A stretch of 11,907 nt of DNA from Clostridia bacterium (GTDB lineage: Bacteria > Bacillota > Clostridia > Oscillospirales > Butyricicoccaceae), in assembly GCA_017552495.1 (NCBI GenBank), contig JAFZPW010000171.1:1-11907 (forward strand), given 5' to 3'. Positions 6,540 to 11,907 of this stretch are shown here, piece after piece. A program made the position numbers and the translations under genes. The notes beneath the pieces were generated by a model that was not told the origin of the DNA, searched no databases, and saw only the letters and a program-made list of their open reading frames with translations. Within the stretch, counting starts at the first letter, position 1. Every line of letters starts with the position of its first letter.

Positions 6540-7550
6540 ATGTTTGACAAGCTGATCGAAAAGGTCAAGGCGCAGCCTAAAACCATCGTCTTTACCGAGG
6601 GCACCGACGCCCGCATTCTGTCCGCCGCGTCCCGCCTGCTGGAGGAAAAGCTGATGGGCGTGATCCTGGTGGGCGGCAGAGAGGCTGTGAAGGCCGCCGC
6701 CGAGCAGGGCCATTTCAACATCGCCGGCGCTCAGATCATCGACCCCGAGACTTATGAAGGCATGGACGCGATGGTGGACACCATGGTGCAGCTCCGCAAG
6801 GGCAAGATGAGCCCCGAGGAATGCCGTGCCAACCTGCTGAAGGGCAACTATTTCGGCACCATGCTGGTGAAGATGGGCAAGGCCGACTGTCTGCTGGGCG
6901 GCGCCACCTATTCCACCGCCGACACCATCCGTCCCGCGCTGCAACTGGTCAAGACCAAACCCGGCGCACATCTGGTGAGCTCCTGCTTTATTCTCAACCG
7001 CGACTTCGGCGACGAAAATCTTCGCACCATCTGCATGGCCGACTGCGCCGTAAACATCGACTATCAGGACAACGTGGACAAGGACGGCAACGTGACCTTT
7101 ACCGCTGCCCAGAAGCTGGCCGAAGTGGCCATCGAGGCCGCCGCCTGCGCCAAGACCTTTGACATCGACCCCAAGATCGCCGTGCTGAGCTTCTCCACCA
7201 AGGGCTCGGGCAAGGGCGGCACCGTGGCGCTGTCTCAGGAGGCCACCCGCGTGGTCAAGGAACTGCGCCCCGATCTGGCCATTGACGGCGAGATGCAGTT
7301 TGACGCCGCGGTTTCTCCCACCGTGGGTCAGCTCAAGTTCCCCGGCTCCCCCGTGGCGGGCTATGCCAACACCTTTATCTTCCCCATGATCGAGGCGGGC
7401 AACATCGGCTATAAGATCGCCCAGCGTCTGGGCGGCTATGCCGCTTATGGCCCGATCCTGCTGGGCCTCAACGCCCCCATCAACGACCTGTCCCGGGGCT
7501 GCGACGCCGACGAGGTCTATAAAATGGCCATCATCACCGCCGCGCTGTAA
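6540..7550 (+). CDS. pta: Phosphate acetyltransferase, type I
   Basis: Interconverts acetyl-CoA plus phosphate with acetyl phosphate plus CoA in the cytoplasm. In fermenters this feeds acetate kinase for ATP, or runs in reverse for acetate assimilation. The 336-residue protein is the short, single-domain form (PF01515). Family motifs are clear: an N-terminal IVFTEGTDARIL, LLGGATYSTADTIRPAL, LSFSTKGSGKGG, DGEMQFDAAVSPTVG, FIFPMIEAGNIGYKIAQRLGG and a C-terminal NDLSRGCDADEVYK. ATG at 6540 is chosen because GGAGG lies eight bases upstream; an earlier in-frame ATG (6525) overlaps that site. No ackA is adjacent. It has its own promoter and a strong terminator, so it is transcribed alone, just before a second, unrelated phosphotransacetylase (pduL). 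Confidence 0.96.
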   Translation: MFDKLIEKVKAQPKTIVFTEGTDARILSAASRLLEEKLMGVILVGGREAVKAAAEQGHFNIAGAQIIDPETYEGMDAMVDTMVQLRKGKMSPEECRANLLKGNYFGTMLVKMGKADCLLGGATYSTADTIRPALQLVKTKPGAHLVSSCFILNRDFGDENLRTICMADCAVNIDYQDNVDKDGNVTFTAAQKLAEVAIEAAACAKTFDIDPKIAVLSFSTKGSGKGGTVALSQEATRVVKELRPDLAIDGEMQFDAAVSPTVGQLKFPGSPVAGYANTFIFPMIEAGNIGYKIAQRLGGYAAYGPILLGLNAPINDLSRGCDADEVYKMAIITAAL

Positions 7551-7567
7551 TCCAATCCCGCCGTTCT

Positions 7568-7599
7568 CCGCTCCGCGCCCATGCGCGGAGCGGTTTTTT
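7568..7599 (+). terminator. Intrinsic terminator of pta
   Basis: A perfect 11-base stem (CCGCTCCGCGC with GCGCGGAGCGG), four-base loop CCAT, then six T. It lies 17 bases after the pta stop. Confidence 0.93.
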
Positions 7600-7608
7600 C
7601 AAAAAGAA

Positions 7609-7637
7609 TTGCCATTTTGCAAAGAATGTGCTATATT
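7609..7637 (+). promoter_or_regulatory. Promoter of pduL
   Basis: TTGCCA (7609-7614), 17-base spacer, TATATT (7632-7637), directly after the pta terminator. Predicted start near 7644, a leader of about 28 bases. It shows that pduL is controlled separately from pta. Confidence 0.7.
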
Positions 7638-7671
7638 TTTAATAATCTTATTTTCCCGAGGAGGCCGCCTT

Positions 7672-8238
7672 ATGCACGTCACCATCGAGATCTCCCCCCG
7701 CCACATTCATCTGTCGCGGGAGCATCTGGAGCTTTTGTTCGGCTATGGCTATACGCTGACGCCGCGAAAAACGCTGCCCCAATTCAGTCAGACCATCTGT
7801 GCCGAACAGCTCACCGTCATCGGTCCCCGCGGCTCTATGCGCGCCGATATCGTCGCCCCCCTGCGGGAACAGACGCAGGTAGAGCTTGCCATGTCCGACG
7901 CCGCCGCACTGGGCATCCGCGCTCCCATCCGCGTGGGCGGCGACCTTGCGGGCTCGGGCTCGTGTATGCTGGTGGGGCCCTGCGGCGAAGTGGAACTGGC
8001 CGAGGGCGTGATCGTGGCAAAGCGGCATCTGCACCTCACGCCGGAGGATGCCGCCGCCTTGGGTGTCCGGCAGGGGCAGGCCGTGCGGGTGGCCGTGCAG
8101 ACAGAGGAGCGGTCGCTGGTCTTTGGCGATGTGGTGGCTCGCGTTTCTCCCGGCAGCGTCACCTGCTGCCATCTGGACACCGACGAGGCGAACGCCGCCG
8201 GCATCACCGACGACTGGGAGGGCGAAATTCTGCTCTAA
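7672..8238 (+). CDS. pduL: Phosphate propanoyltransferase / type II phosphotransacetylase (PduL)
   Basis: Zinc enzyme of the PduL family (PF06130) that transfers an acyl group between CoA and phosphate (propanoyl or acetyl), unrelated in fold to Pta. It has 188 residues in two similar halves. Metal and active-site histidines are visible: H11 and H13 in SPRHIHLS, H119 and H121 in AKRHLHLTP, and H167 in CCHLDTDEAN; the GPCGEVEL strand (102-109) also matches the family. The protein starts almost directly at the first catalytic motif, so it lacks the N-terminal encapsulation extension found in PduL targeted to microcompartments, and no shell or diol/ethanolamine genes are nearby. It therefore probably works free in the cytoplasm. 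ATG is preceded by GAGGAGG seven bases upstream. The frame is open further upstream, but that part crosses the pta terminator and is not coding. Confidence 0.93.
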   Translation: MHVTIEISPRHIHLSREHLELLFGYGYTLTPRKTLPQFSQTICAEQLTVIGPRGSMRADIVAPLREQTQVELAMSDAAALGIRAPIRVGGDLAGSGSCMLVGPCGEVELAEGVIVAKRHLHLTPEDAAALGVRQGQAVRVAVQTEERSLVFGDVVARVSPGSVTCCHLDTDEANAAGITDDWEGEILL

Positions 8239-8256
8239 GCCCCCGAAAAAAACATC

Positions 8257-8283
8257 ACCGCCGCCCGTATGGGCGGCGGTTTT
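8257..8283. terminator. Bidirectional terminator between pduL and telA
   Basis: A perfect ten-base stem (ACCGCCGCCC with GGGCGGCGGT) around GTAT. On the plus strand it is followed by TTTT for pduL; on the minus strand it is followed by GATG and a run of seven T for telA, which converges from the right. Confidence 0.88.
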
Positions 8284-8304
8284 GCGTATGAAACCGGCCT
8301 TTCG

Positions 8305-9450
8305 TTACTGGCGGATATCCAGCAGCTTCTGCTTGAGCTCGCCCTCGATGCGAGCCAGCTCGGCCTCGGCCTCGCGCCGGCGGGTACGGCCGTCGTCCTG
8401 AATCTTCACCACCTCGTCCAGCGTCTGGATGAGCATCTGGTTGGTGTGCTTCAGGGTCTCCAGATCCACGATGCCCCGCTCGCTCTCCTTGGCGGTCTCC
8501 ACCGTGGCCATATGGAGTTTTTCGGCGTTCTTTTTCAGCAGCGTGTTGTTCATCTCGTTGACTTCGCGCTGCGCCTTGGTTGCCTGAACGGAATGCTCCA
8601 TGCCCAACGCCAGCACCATCTGGCTCTTCCACAGGGGGATGGTGTTGGTGAGGGTGGACTGGATCTTTTCGGCCATCAGGGTGTCGTTGTTCTGCACCAG
8701 CCGGATCTGCGGCGCCATTTGCAGCGAAACCATTCTTGTCAATTCCAGATCGTGGATCTTCTTTTCAAAGCGATCGCAAAAGGCGGCCATATCGTTGGCG
8801 GCCTGGCTGTCGGCGGGGTCGCCGGTCTTTTTGGCCTTTTCCATCATCTCGGGCAGCACGTTTTCCCGCACGTCCTTCAGCTTGCGCTTGCCGGCCAGGA
8901 TATACATGCCCAGCTCCTTGTAGTTGGCAAGGTTGCGGTCATACATCTTATCCAGCATGGCGATGTCCTTCAAAAGCTGCATTTGATGGTTTTCCAGCGT
9001 GGTGCTGATGCGGGAGACGTTGTTTTCCACCTTGTCATATTTGGCTTGCAGATTGGTGATTTTGTTGGCGGTTCTTTTGAAAAATCCCGTGATGCCCTTT
9101 TCGTTTTCGTCCACGTCAAAGCCCTTGAGTTCGCCTACCAGATCGGTAATGGCGCTGCCCACCTCGCCCAGATCCTTGGTGCGGACGCTGCTCAGCGCGT
9201 TTTCGGAAAAGTCCGACAGTTTTTTCTGCGCGGCGGAACCATATTGCAGCACCACGGTGCTGTTGGTGATATCGATCTTCTCGGCAAACTCCTGAATGAC
9301 CTTCTGTTCCTCGGGAGTAAAACTGCTCTCGTCCAGAATCACCGGTTCGACAGCGGGGGCCTCCTTCTCCTGTTCCGTTTCCTCCAGATCGGGGGTCAGC
9401 GTCAAGGCAGGTATGGCGGTGGCTTCAAGCGCCTTCTTCTCTTCATCCAT
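8305..9450 (-). CDS. telA: TelA family toxic anion resistance protein
   Basis: A 381-residue protein of the TelA family (PF05816), named for tellurite/toxic anion resistance though the mechanism is unclear; related proteins are cytoplasmic or membrane-associated and linked to envelope stress. There is an acidic, Glu/Pro-rich N-terminus of about 60 residues, then the helical family domain beginning near FTPEEQKVIQEFAEKIDI, with GFFKRTANKITNLQAKYDKVENN, the LLKDIAMLDKMYDRNL helix, TRMVSLQMAPQIRLVQNND and TIPLWKSQMVLAL, and a charged C-terminal helix likely to form a coiled coil. Start: the frame is open 27 codons further up, but that part contains a full TTGACA/TAATAT promoter, so I take the ATG at 9450, which follows GGAGG by eight bases. 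It stands apart from any TerD-type tellurite operon. Confidence 0.93.
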   Translation of the reverse strand: MDEEKKALEATAIPALTLTPDLEETEQEKEAPAVEPVILDESSFTPEEQKVIQEFAEKIDITNSTVVLQYGSAAQKKLSDFSENALSSVRTKDLGEVGSAITDLVGELKGFDVDENEKGITGFFKRTANKITNLQAKYDKVENNVSRISTTLENHQMQLLKDIAMLDKMYDRNLANYKELGMYILAGKRKLKDVRENVLPEMMEKAKKTGDPADSQAANDMAAFCDRFEKKIHDLELTRMVSLQMAPQIRLVQNNDTLMAEKIQSTLTNTIPLWKSQMVLALGMEHSVQATKAQREVNEMNNTLLKKNAEKLHMATVETAKESERGIVDLETLKHTNQMLIQTLDEVVKIQDDGRTRRREAEAELARIEGELKQKLLDIRQ

Positions 9451-9502
9451 GGATGGTTCCTCCTCTATTTTTAGAATTTGATCTGTCTGATTTTCTATGT
9501 TC

Positions 9503-9531
9503 ATATTATCCCATTTCGGCTTTTCTGTCAA
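9503..9531 (-). promoter_or_regulatory. Promoter of telA
   Basis: Minus strand: consensus TTGACA (9526-9531), exactly 17 bases, TAATAT (9503-9508), start near 9496 and a leader of about 46 bases to the chosen ATG. This near-consensus promoter fixes the telA start and makes telA a separate transcription unit from cysK. Confidence 0.85.
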
Positions 9532-9533
9532 GG

Positions 9534-9550
9534 AAAAGCCGCTGCGCGGC
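9534..9550 (-). terminator. Possible short terminator after the DUF896 gene
   Basis: Minus strand: stem GCCGC / GCGGC with a GCA loop (9538-9550), then TTTTCC. Only five pairs, so termination may be partial and read-through into telA is possible. Confidence 0.35.
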
Positions 9551-9552
9551 CG

Positions 9553-9777
9553 CTATTGCTTGGGCCGAACGGGCGTATCCTTCCGGGCGAGTTTTTTCCG
9601 CGTCCCGTCGGGATAGACCACCACGGTGTTTTCCAGTTGCGTTTCCAGATTCATGCGGATCGCGGCCAGATACTCGTTCTGCAGTTCCGTCTGCTCAGCC
9701 CGTTCTTGCTCCGTAAGCTGCCGTTCTTTTTTCAACCTTGCCAGCTCGTTGAGCCGGTCGATTCGGGATTGTTCCAT
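9553..9777 (-). CDS. DUF896 / UPF0291 family small protein
   Basis: A 74-residue cytoplasmic protein of the DUF896 (UPF0291, YnzC-like) family common in Firmicutes, molecular role unknown. The family pattern is plain: MEQSRIDRLNELARLKKERQ, LTEQERAEQTELQNEYL, AIRMNLETQLENT, then a short basic tail (GTRKKLARK). The first part should fold as a helical hairpin. Start: ATG at 9777 lies seven bases after AAGGAG and begins the conserved MEQSRID; an in-frame ATG eight codons earlier would overlap that ribosome binding site. It follows cysK by 33 bases and is probably co-transcribed with it. Confidence 0.9.
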   Translation of the reverse strand: MEQSRIDRLNELARLKKERQLTEQERAEQTELQNEYLAAIRMNLETQLENTVVVYPDGTRKKLARKDTPVRPKQ

Positions 9778-9810
9778 ACATACGCTCCTTTTCGCCGCCA
9801 TGCGGCATGA

Positions 9811-10719
9811 TTACAGATACCGTTCGCCCATGTCGGGCAAAATCACCACTACCGTTTTCCCTTCGGCCTCGGGGCGCTGGGCCACCATGACGGCGGCGGT
9901 GAGCGCCGCGCCGGAGGAGGGGCCGCACAGCAGGCCCTCGGTGCGGGCAAGGGCCCGGGCCATCTCCAGCGAATCGGGGGACTTCACCCGGATGACCTCG
10001 TCCAAAATATACAGGTTGAGCGCCTCGGGGACAAAGCCCGCGCCGATGCCCGTCAGCGGGTGGCTTCCCGCAAAACCGCCGGAAAGCACGGGGGAAGCGT
10101 AAGGCTCCACGGCGATCACGCGGCATTCGGGACAATACATCCGCACGGTCTCGGCGCAGCCGGTGATGGTGCCGCCCGTGCCCACGCCGGCCACCAGATA
10201 ATCCACCGTGCCCACCTGCCGCAAAAGCTCGGATCCCGTCCCCGCCCGGTGCGCCTGGGGATTGTCCTCGTTGCAAAAGGGGTCGGGAACGAAAGCGCCG
10301 GGAATCTCTTTTGCCAGTTGCTCCACCCGGGCCTGGCAGGCGGCGATCCCGCCCGCCGCGGGAACCGCGACCACCTGCGCGCCATAGCGCCGCAGATGCT
10401 CGATGCGGGCCTCGGGCAGATTGTCCGGCACCACGATAACGCAGGAAAGCCCCATGGCGGCGCACAGCATGGCCAGCGACACGCCCTGATTTCCGCCGCT
10501 GGTCTCCACCACCGTCCCGCCGGGCGCCAGCTTGCCCCGCTCCATGGCCCCCCGCAAAATGGAGAGCATGGCCCGGTCTTTCAGGCTCCCGCCGGGACTC
10601 AGACACTCCAGCTTCGCCAGCACAGGCGTCCGGCATTGATGCGCCCGCGAAAGGCGATTGAGCCTGAGCACCGGCGTTTCACCGATCAAATCCGTCAAAT
10701 TGTCTAAAATTTGAGGCAT
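9811..10719 (-). CDS. cysK: Cysteine synthase-like PLP enzyme (CysK/CBS family)
   Basis: Fold II PLP enzyme, 302 residues, most similar to O-acetylserine sulfhydrylase, which makes cysteine from O-acetylserine and sulfide. PLP lysine K47 is in GGSLKDRA. The phosphate loop GVGTGGTITG spans 178-187, PSSGAAL 267-273 is the cofactor ring-nitrogen serine region, and the C-terminus ends at DMGERYL. GIGAGFVPEAL (224-234) also fits CysK. Unusual: the substrate-binding loop, normally TSGNTG, reads TSGGNQG (73-79), with one extra Gly and Gln for Thr. That shape resembles the SSGGNAG loop of serine/threonine dehydratases, so the true substrate may differ. ATG at 10719 follows AGGAG by about nine bases; the frame is open far upstream through the intergenic region but begins here, at the conserved N-terminus. 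Divergent from serC. Confidence 0.88.
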   Translation of the reverse strand: MPQILDNLTDLIGETPVLRLNRLSRAHQCRTPVLAKLECLSPGGSLKDRAMLSILRGAMERGKLAPGGTVVETSGGNQGVSLAMLCAAMGLSCVIVVPDNLPEARIEHLRRYGAQVVAVPAAGGIAACQARVEQLAKEIPGAFVPDPFCNEDNPQAHRAGTGSELLRQVGTVDYLVAGVGTGGTITGCAETVRMYCPECRVIAVEPYASPVLSGGFAGSHPLTGIGAGFVPEALNLYILDEVIRVKSPDSLEMARALARTEGLLCGPSSGAALTAAVMVAQRPEAEGKTVVVILPDMGERYL

Positions 10720-10830
10720 ATTTTTGTGCTCCTTTCTGTGCCGCTTCCTTTTTCTGGATTTTTCTTCGCTGATTCTTTGGTCTTTTGTCCAAATTGTGCA
10801 AAAATCTTTTGGTTGGAATGTCGGTTTCGC

Positions 10831-10851
10831 AAAAAGTAGCGTCGGGACGCT
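10831..10851 (-). other. Inverted repeat with T-run in the cysK leader
   Basis: The palindrome AGCGTCGGGACGCT (10838-10851) touches the serC -35 box. Read toward cysK it forms AGCGT/ACGCT around CCCG followed by ACTTTTT. It could be an operator between the divergent promoters, or a weak early terminator/attenuator for cysK. The stem is short, so both are tentative. Confidence 0.35.
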
Positions 10852-10879
10852 TGCTTCCTTGCCGCTTTTTTTATATAAT
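10851..10879 (+). promoter_or_regulatory. Promoter of serC
   Basis: TTGCTT (10851-10856), 17-base spacer, perfect TATAAT (10874-10879), start near 10886. The roughly 56-base leader contains a hairpin (GGTTTTT with AAAAACC, 10907-10924) just before the ribosome binding site. Confidence 0.7.
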
Positions 10880-10906
10880 GATATTATAGATTTAGAAAAT
10901 TCGCAA
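10878..10906 (-). promoter_or_regulatory. Putative promoter of cysK
   Basis: Minus strand: TTGCGA (10901-10906), 17-base spacer, TATCAT (10878-10883), start near 10871 and a leader of about 150 bases. Its -10 box overlaps the serC -10 box (10874-10879) by two bases on opposite strands. Confidence 0.45.
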
Positions 10907-10941
10907 GGTTTTTCCGAAAAAACCGAACAGGAGGAAGAAAA

Positions 10942-11907
10942 ATGAAATACGACCGCACTTACAACTTCTCCGCCGGCCCCGCCATGATGCCGGAAGAAGT
11001 CCTGGAGGAGATCCGGGACGAAATGATGAACTACCGCGGTTCCGGTATGTGCGTCATGGAGATGAGCCACCGTTCCAAGGTCTTCGATCAGATCATCAAG
11101 GACGCCGAGGCCGACCTGCGCGAAGTGATGAACATCCCCGACAACTACAAGGTTCTCTTTGTCCAGGGCGGCGGTACGCTGCAGTTTGCCATGGTGCCCA
11201 TGAACCTGATGAAGAACGGCAAGGCCGTTTACATCGAAACGGGAAGCTGGTCCAAGAAGGCCATTGCCGAGGCCAAGAAATACGGCGAGGTCATCGTGGC
11301 CGCCTCTTCCAAGGACAAGAATTTCTCCTACATCCCCGATTGCTCCGATCTGGACATTCCCGAAGACGCCGACTATGTTTACATCTGCGAGAACGAGACC
11401 ATCAACGGCACCACTTACAATACGCTGCCCAACACCAAGGGCCACATTTTGGTCTCTGACCAGAGCTCCATGTTCCTGAGCAAGCCCTGCAACGTGTCGG
11501 ATTACGGCCTGATCTGGGCCGGCGTCCAGAAGAACGTCGGACCCGCCGGCATGGCCGTGGTCATCATCCGCGAGGATCTGATCCGCGAGGATCTGCCCCA
11601 CTGGGTGCCCACCTACATGAGCTACAAGACCCATGCCGACAGCGATTCTCTTTACAACACCCCCAACTGCTGGGCCATCTACTGCTGCGGAAAGGTCTTC
11701 CAGTATCTGAAAAAGATCGGCGGCCTGAAGGCCATGCATCAGCGCAATCTGGACAAGGCCAACCTGCTCTATGATTTCCTGGACAATTCCAAGATGTTCA
11801 CCGCCGCCGTCCGTCCCGAGGACCGCAGCCTGATGAACGTTCCCTTCGTCACCGCCTCTGCCGAGCTGGACGCCGAAGTGGTGGCCGCCTCCAAGCAAGC
11901 GGGCTTC
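10942..11907 (+). CDS. serC: Phosphoserine aminotransferase, C-terminus cut by window edge
   Basis: PLP aminotransferase that makes 3-phosphoserine from 3-phosphohydroxypyruvate and glutamate, the second step of serine biosynthesis (cytoplasm). 322 residues are visible of a usual length of about 360, with the frame open at the right edge. The family start YNFSAGPAMMPEEVLEE is intact, followed by EMSHRSK, LFVQGGGTLQFAMVPMNL, CENETINGTTY, and the PLP lysine K197 in GVQKNVGPAGM. The conserved substrate-loop YKTHADSDSLYNTPN follows. ATG is preceded by AGGAGG seven bases upstream. Divergent from cysK, which would use serine-derived O-acetylserine, so the pair may be controlled together. A serA gene may follow outside the window. 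Contains an exact 15-base tandem repeat (11566-11595). Confidence 0.96.
   Translation, partial: MKYDRTYNFSAGPAMMPEEVLEEIRDEMMNYRGSGMCVMEMSHRSKVFDQIIKDAEADLREVMNIPDNYKVLFVQGGGTLQFAMVPMNLMKNGKAVYIETGSWSKKAIAEAKKYGEVIVAASSKDKNFSYIPDCSDLDIPEDADYVYICENETINGTTYNTLPNTKGHILVSDQSSMFLSKPCNVSDYGLIWAGVQKNVGPAGMAVVIIREDLIREDLPHWVPTYMSYKTHADSDSLYNTPNCWAIYCCGKVFQYLKKIGGLKAMHQRNLDKANLLYDFLDNSKMFTAAVRPEDRSLMNVPFVTASAELDAEVVAASKQAGF
11566..11595 (+). repeat. 15-base tandem duplication inside serC
   Basis: ATCCGCGAGGATCTG occurs twice in a row in frame, encoding IREDL-IREDL (residues 209-218). It lies in a surface region after the PLP lysine. The coding frame is kept. Confidence 0.9.

Noticed and set aside
7438..7671. 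Upstream extension of the pduL frame
   Set aside because: It overlaps the end of pta in another frame and crosses the pta terminator and the pduL promoter. The PduL family start and ribosome binding site are at 7672.
7672..8238. PduL as part of a bacterial microcompartment locus
   Set aside because: No shell proteins, diol dehydratase or ethanolamine genes in the window and no N-terminal encapsulation extension.
10720..11898. Upstream extension of the cysK frame across the intergenic region and antisense to serC
   Set aside because: The extension is the reverse of serC coding sequence plus the promoter region. The conserved CysK N-terminus and a good ribosome binding site fix the start at 10719.

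Overview
The window looks like a moderately GC-rich, low-GC-phylum (Firmicutes/Bacillota) chromosome, most likely a gut clostridium of the Oscillospiraceae/Ruminococcaceae type. The evidence is strong AGGAGG ribosome binding sites, TTGACA/TATAAT-like promoters with 17-base spacers, and a gene complement (TelA, a DUF896/UPF0291 protein, PduL beside Pta, Firmicute-style Alr and SerC) that fits anaerobic Firmicutes. The family assignment is an inference from memory of these protein families, not from a search.

Layout. (1) Bases 1-2654, minus strand, GC-rich: alanine racemase (alr) followed 57 bases later by an MdlB/BmrC-type ABC exporter half-transporter that runs off the left edge. (2) Bases about 2748-6400, plus strand, visibly AT-rich: an accessory island of two parallel two-gene cassettes. 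Each is preceded by a near-identical copy of a ~183-base element that carries a sigma-A promoter (with a palindrome filling the spacer), a leader and a strong ribosome binding site. Cassette 1 encodes a secreted protein of unknown function plus a small four-helix membrane protein. Cassette 2 encodes a secreted Amidase_6-type cysteine peptidase/amidase plus a small putative lipoprotein. (3) Bases 6456-8283, plus strand, GC-rich: pta and pduL, two unrelated phosphotransacetylases in tandem, each with its own promoter and intrinsic terminator. (4) Bases 8305-10719, minus strand: cysK-like PLP enzyme, a DUF896 protein and, from its own promoter, telA. (5) Bases 10942-11907, plus strand: serC, cut by the right edge, divergent from cysK.

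How the parts fit. Alr (D-alanine for cell wall) and an exporter form a housekeeping operon. Pta and PduL both interconvert acyl-CoA and acyl-phosphate. SerC and CysK sit back to back and would act in the serine-to-cysteine direction; their predicted promoters overlap at the -10 elements, so their transcription may be mutually interfering. The least ordinary part is the AT-rich island: two unrelated secreted/envelope gene pairs placed under duplicated copies of one promoter-leader module, with signs of a recombination junction (a truncated reading frame entering the second copy, and ribosome binding sites at the end of the element that lead to no substantial gene). No tRNA, rRNA, CRISPR array, transposase or known riboswitch was recognised.
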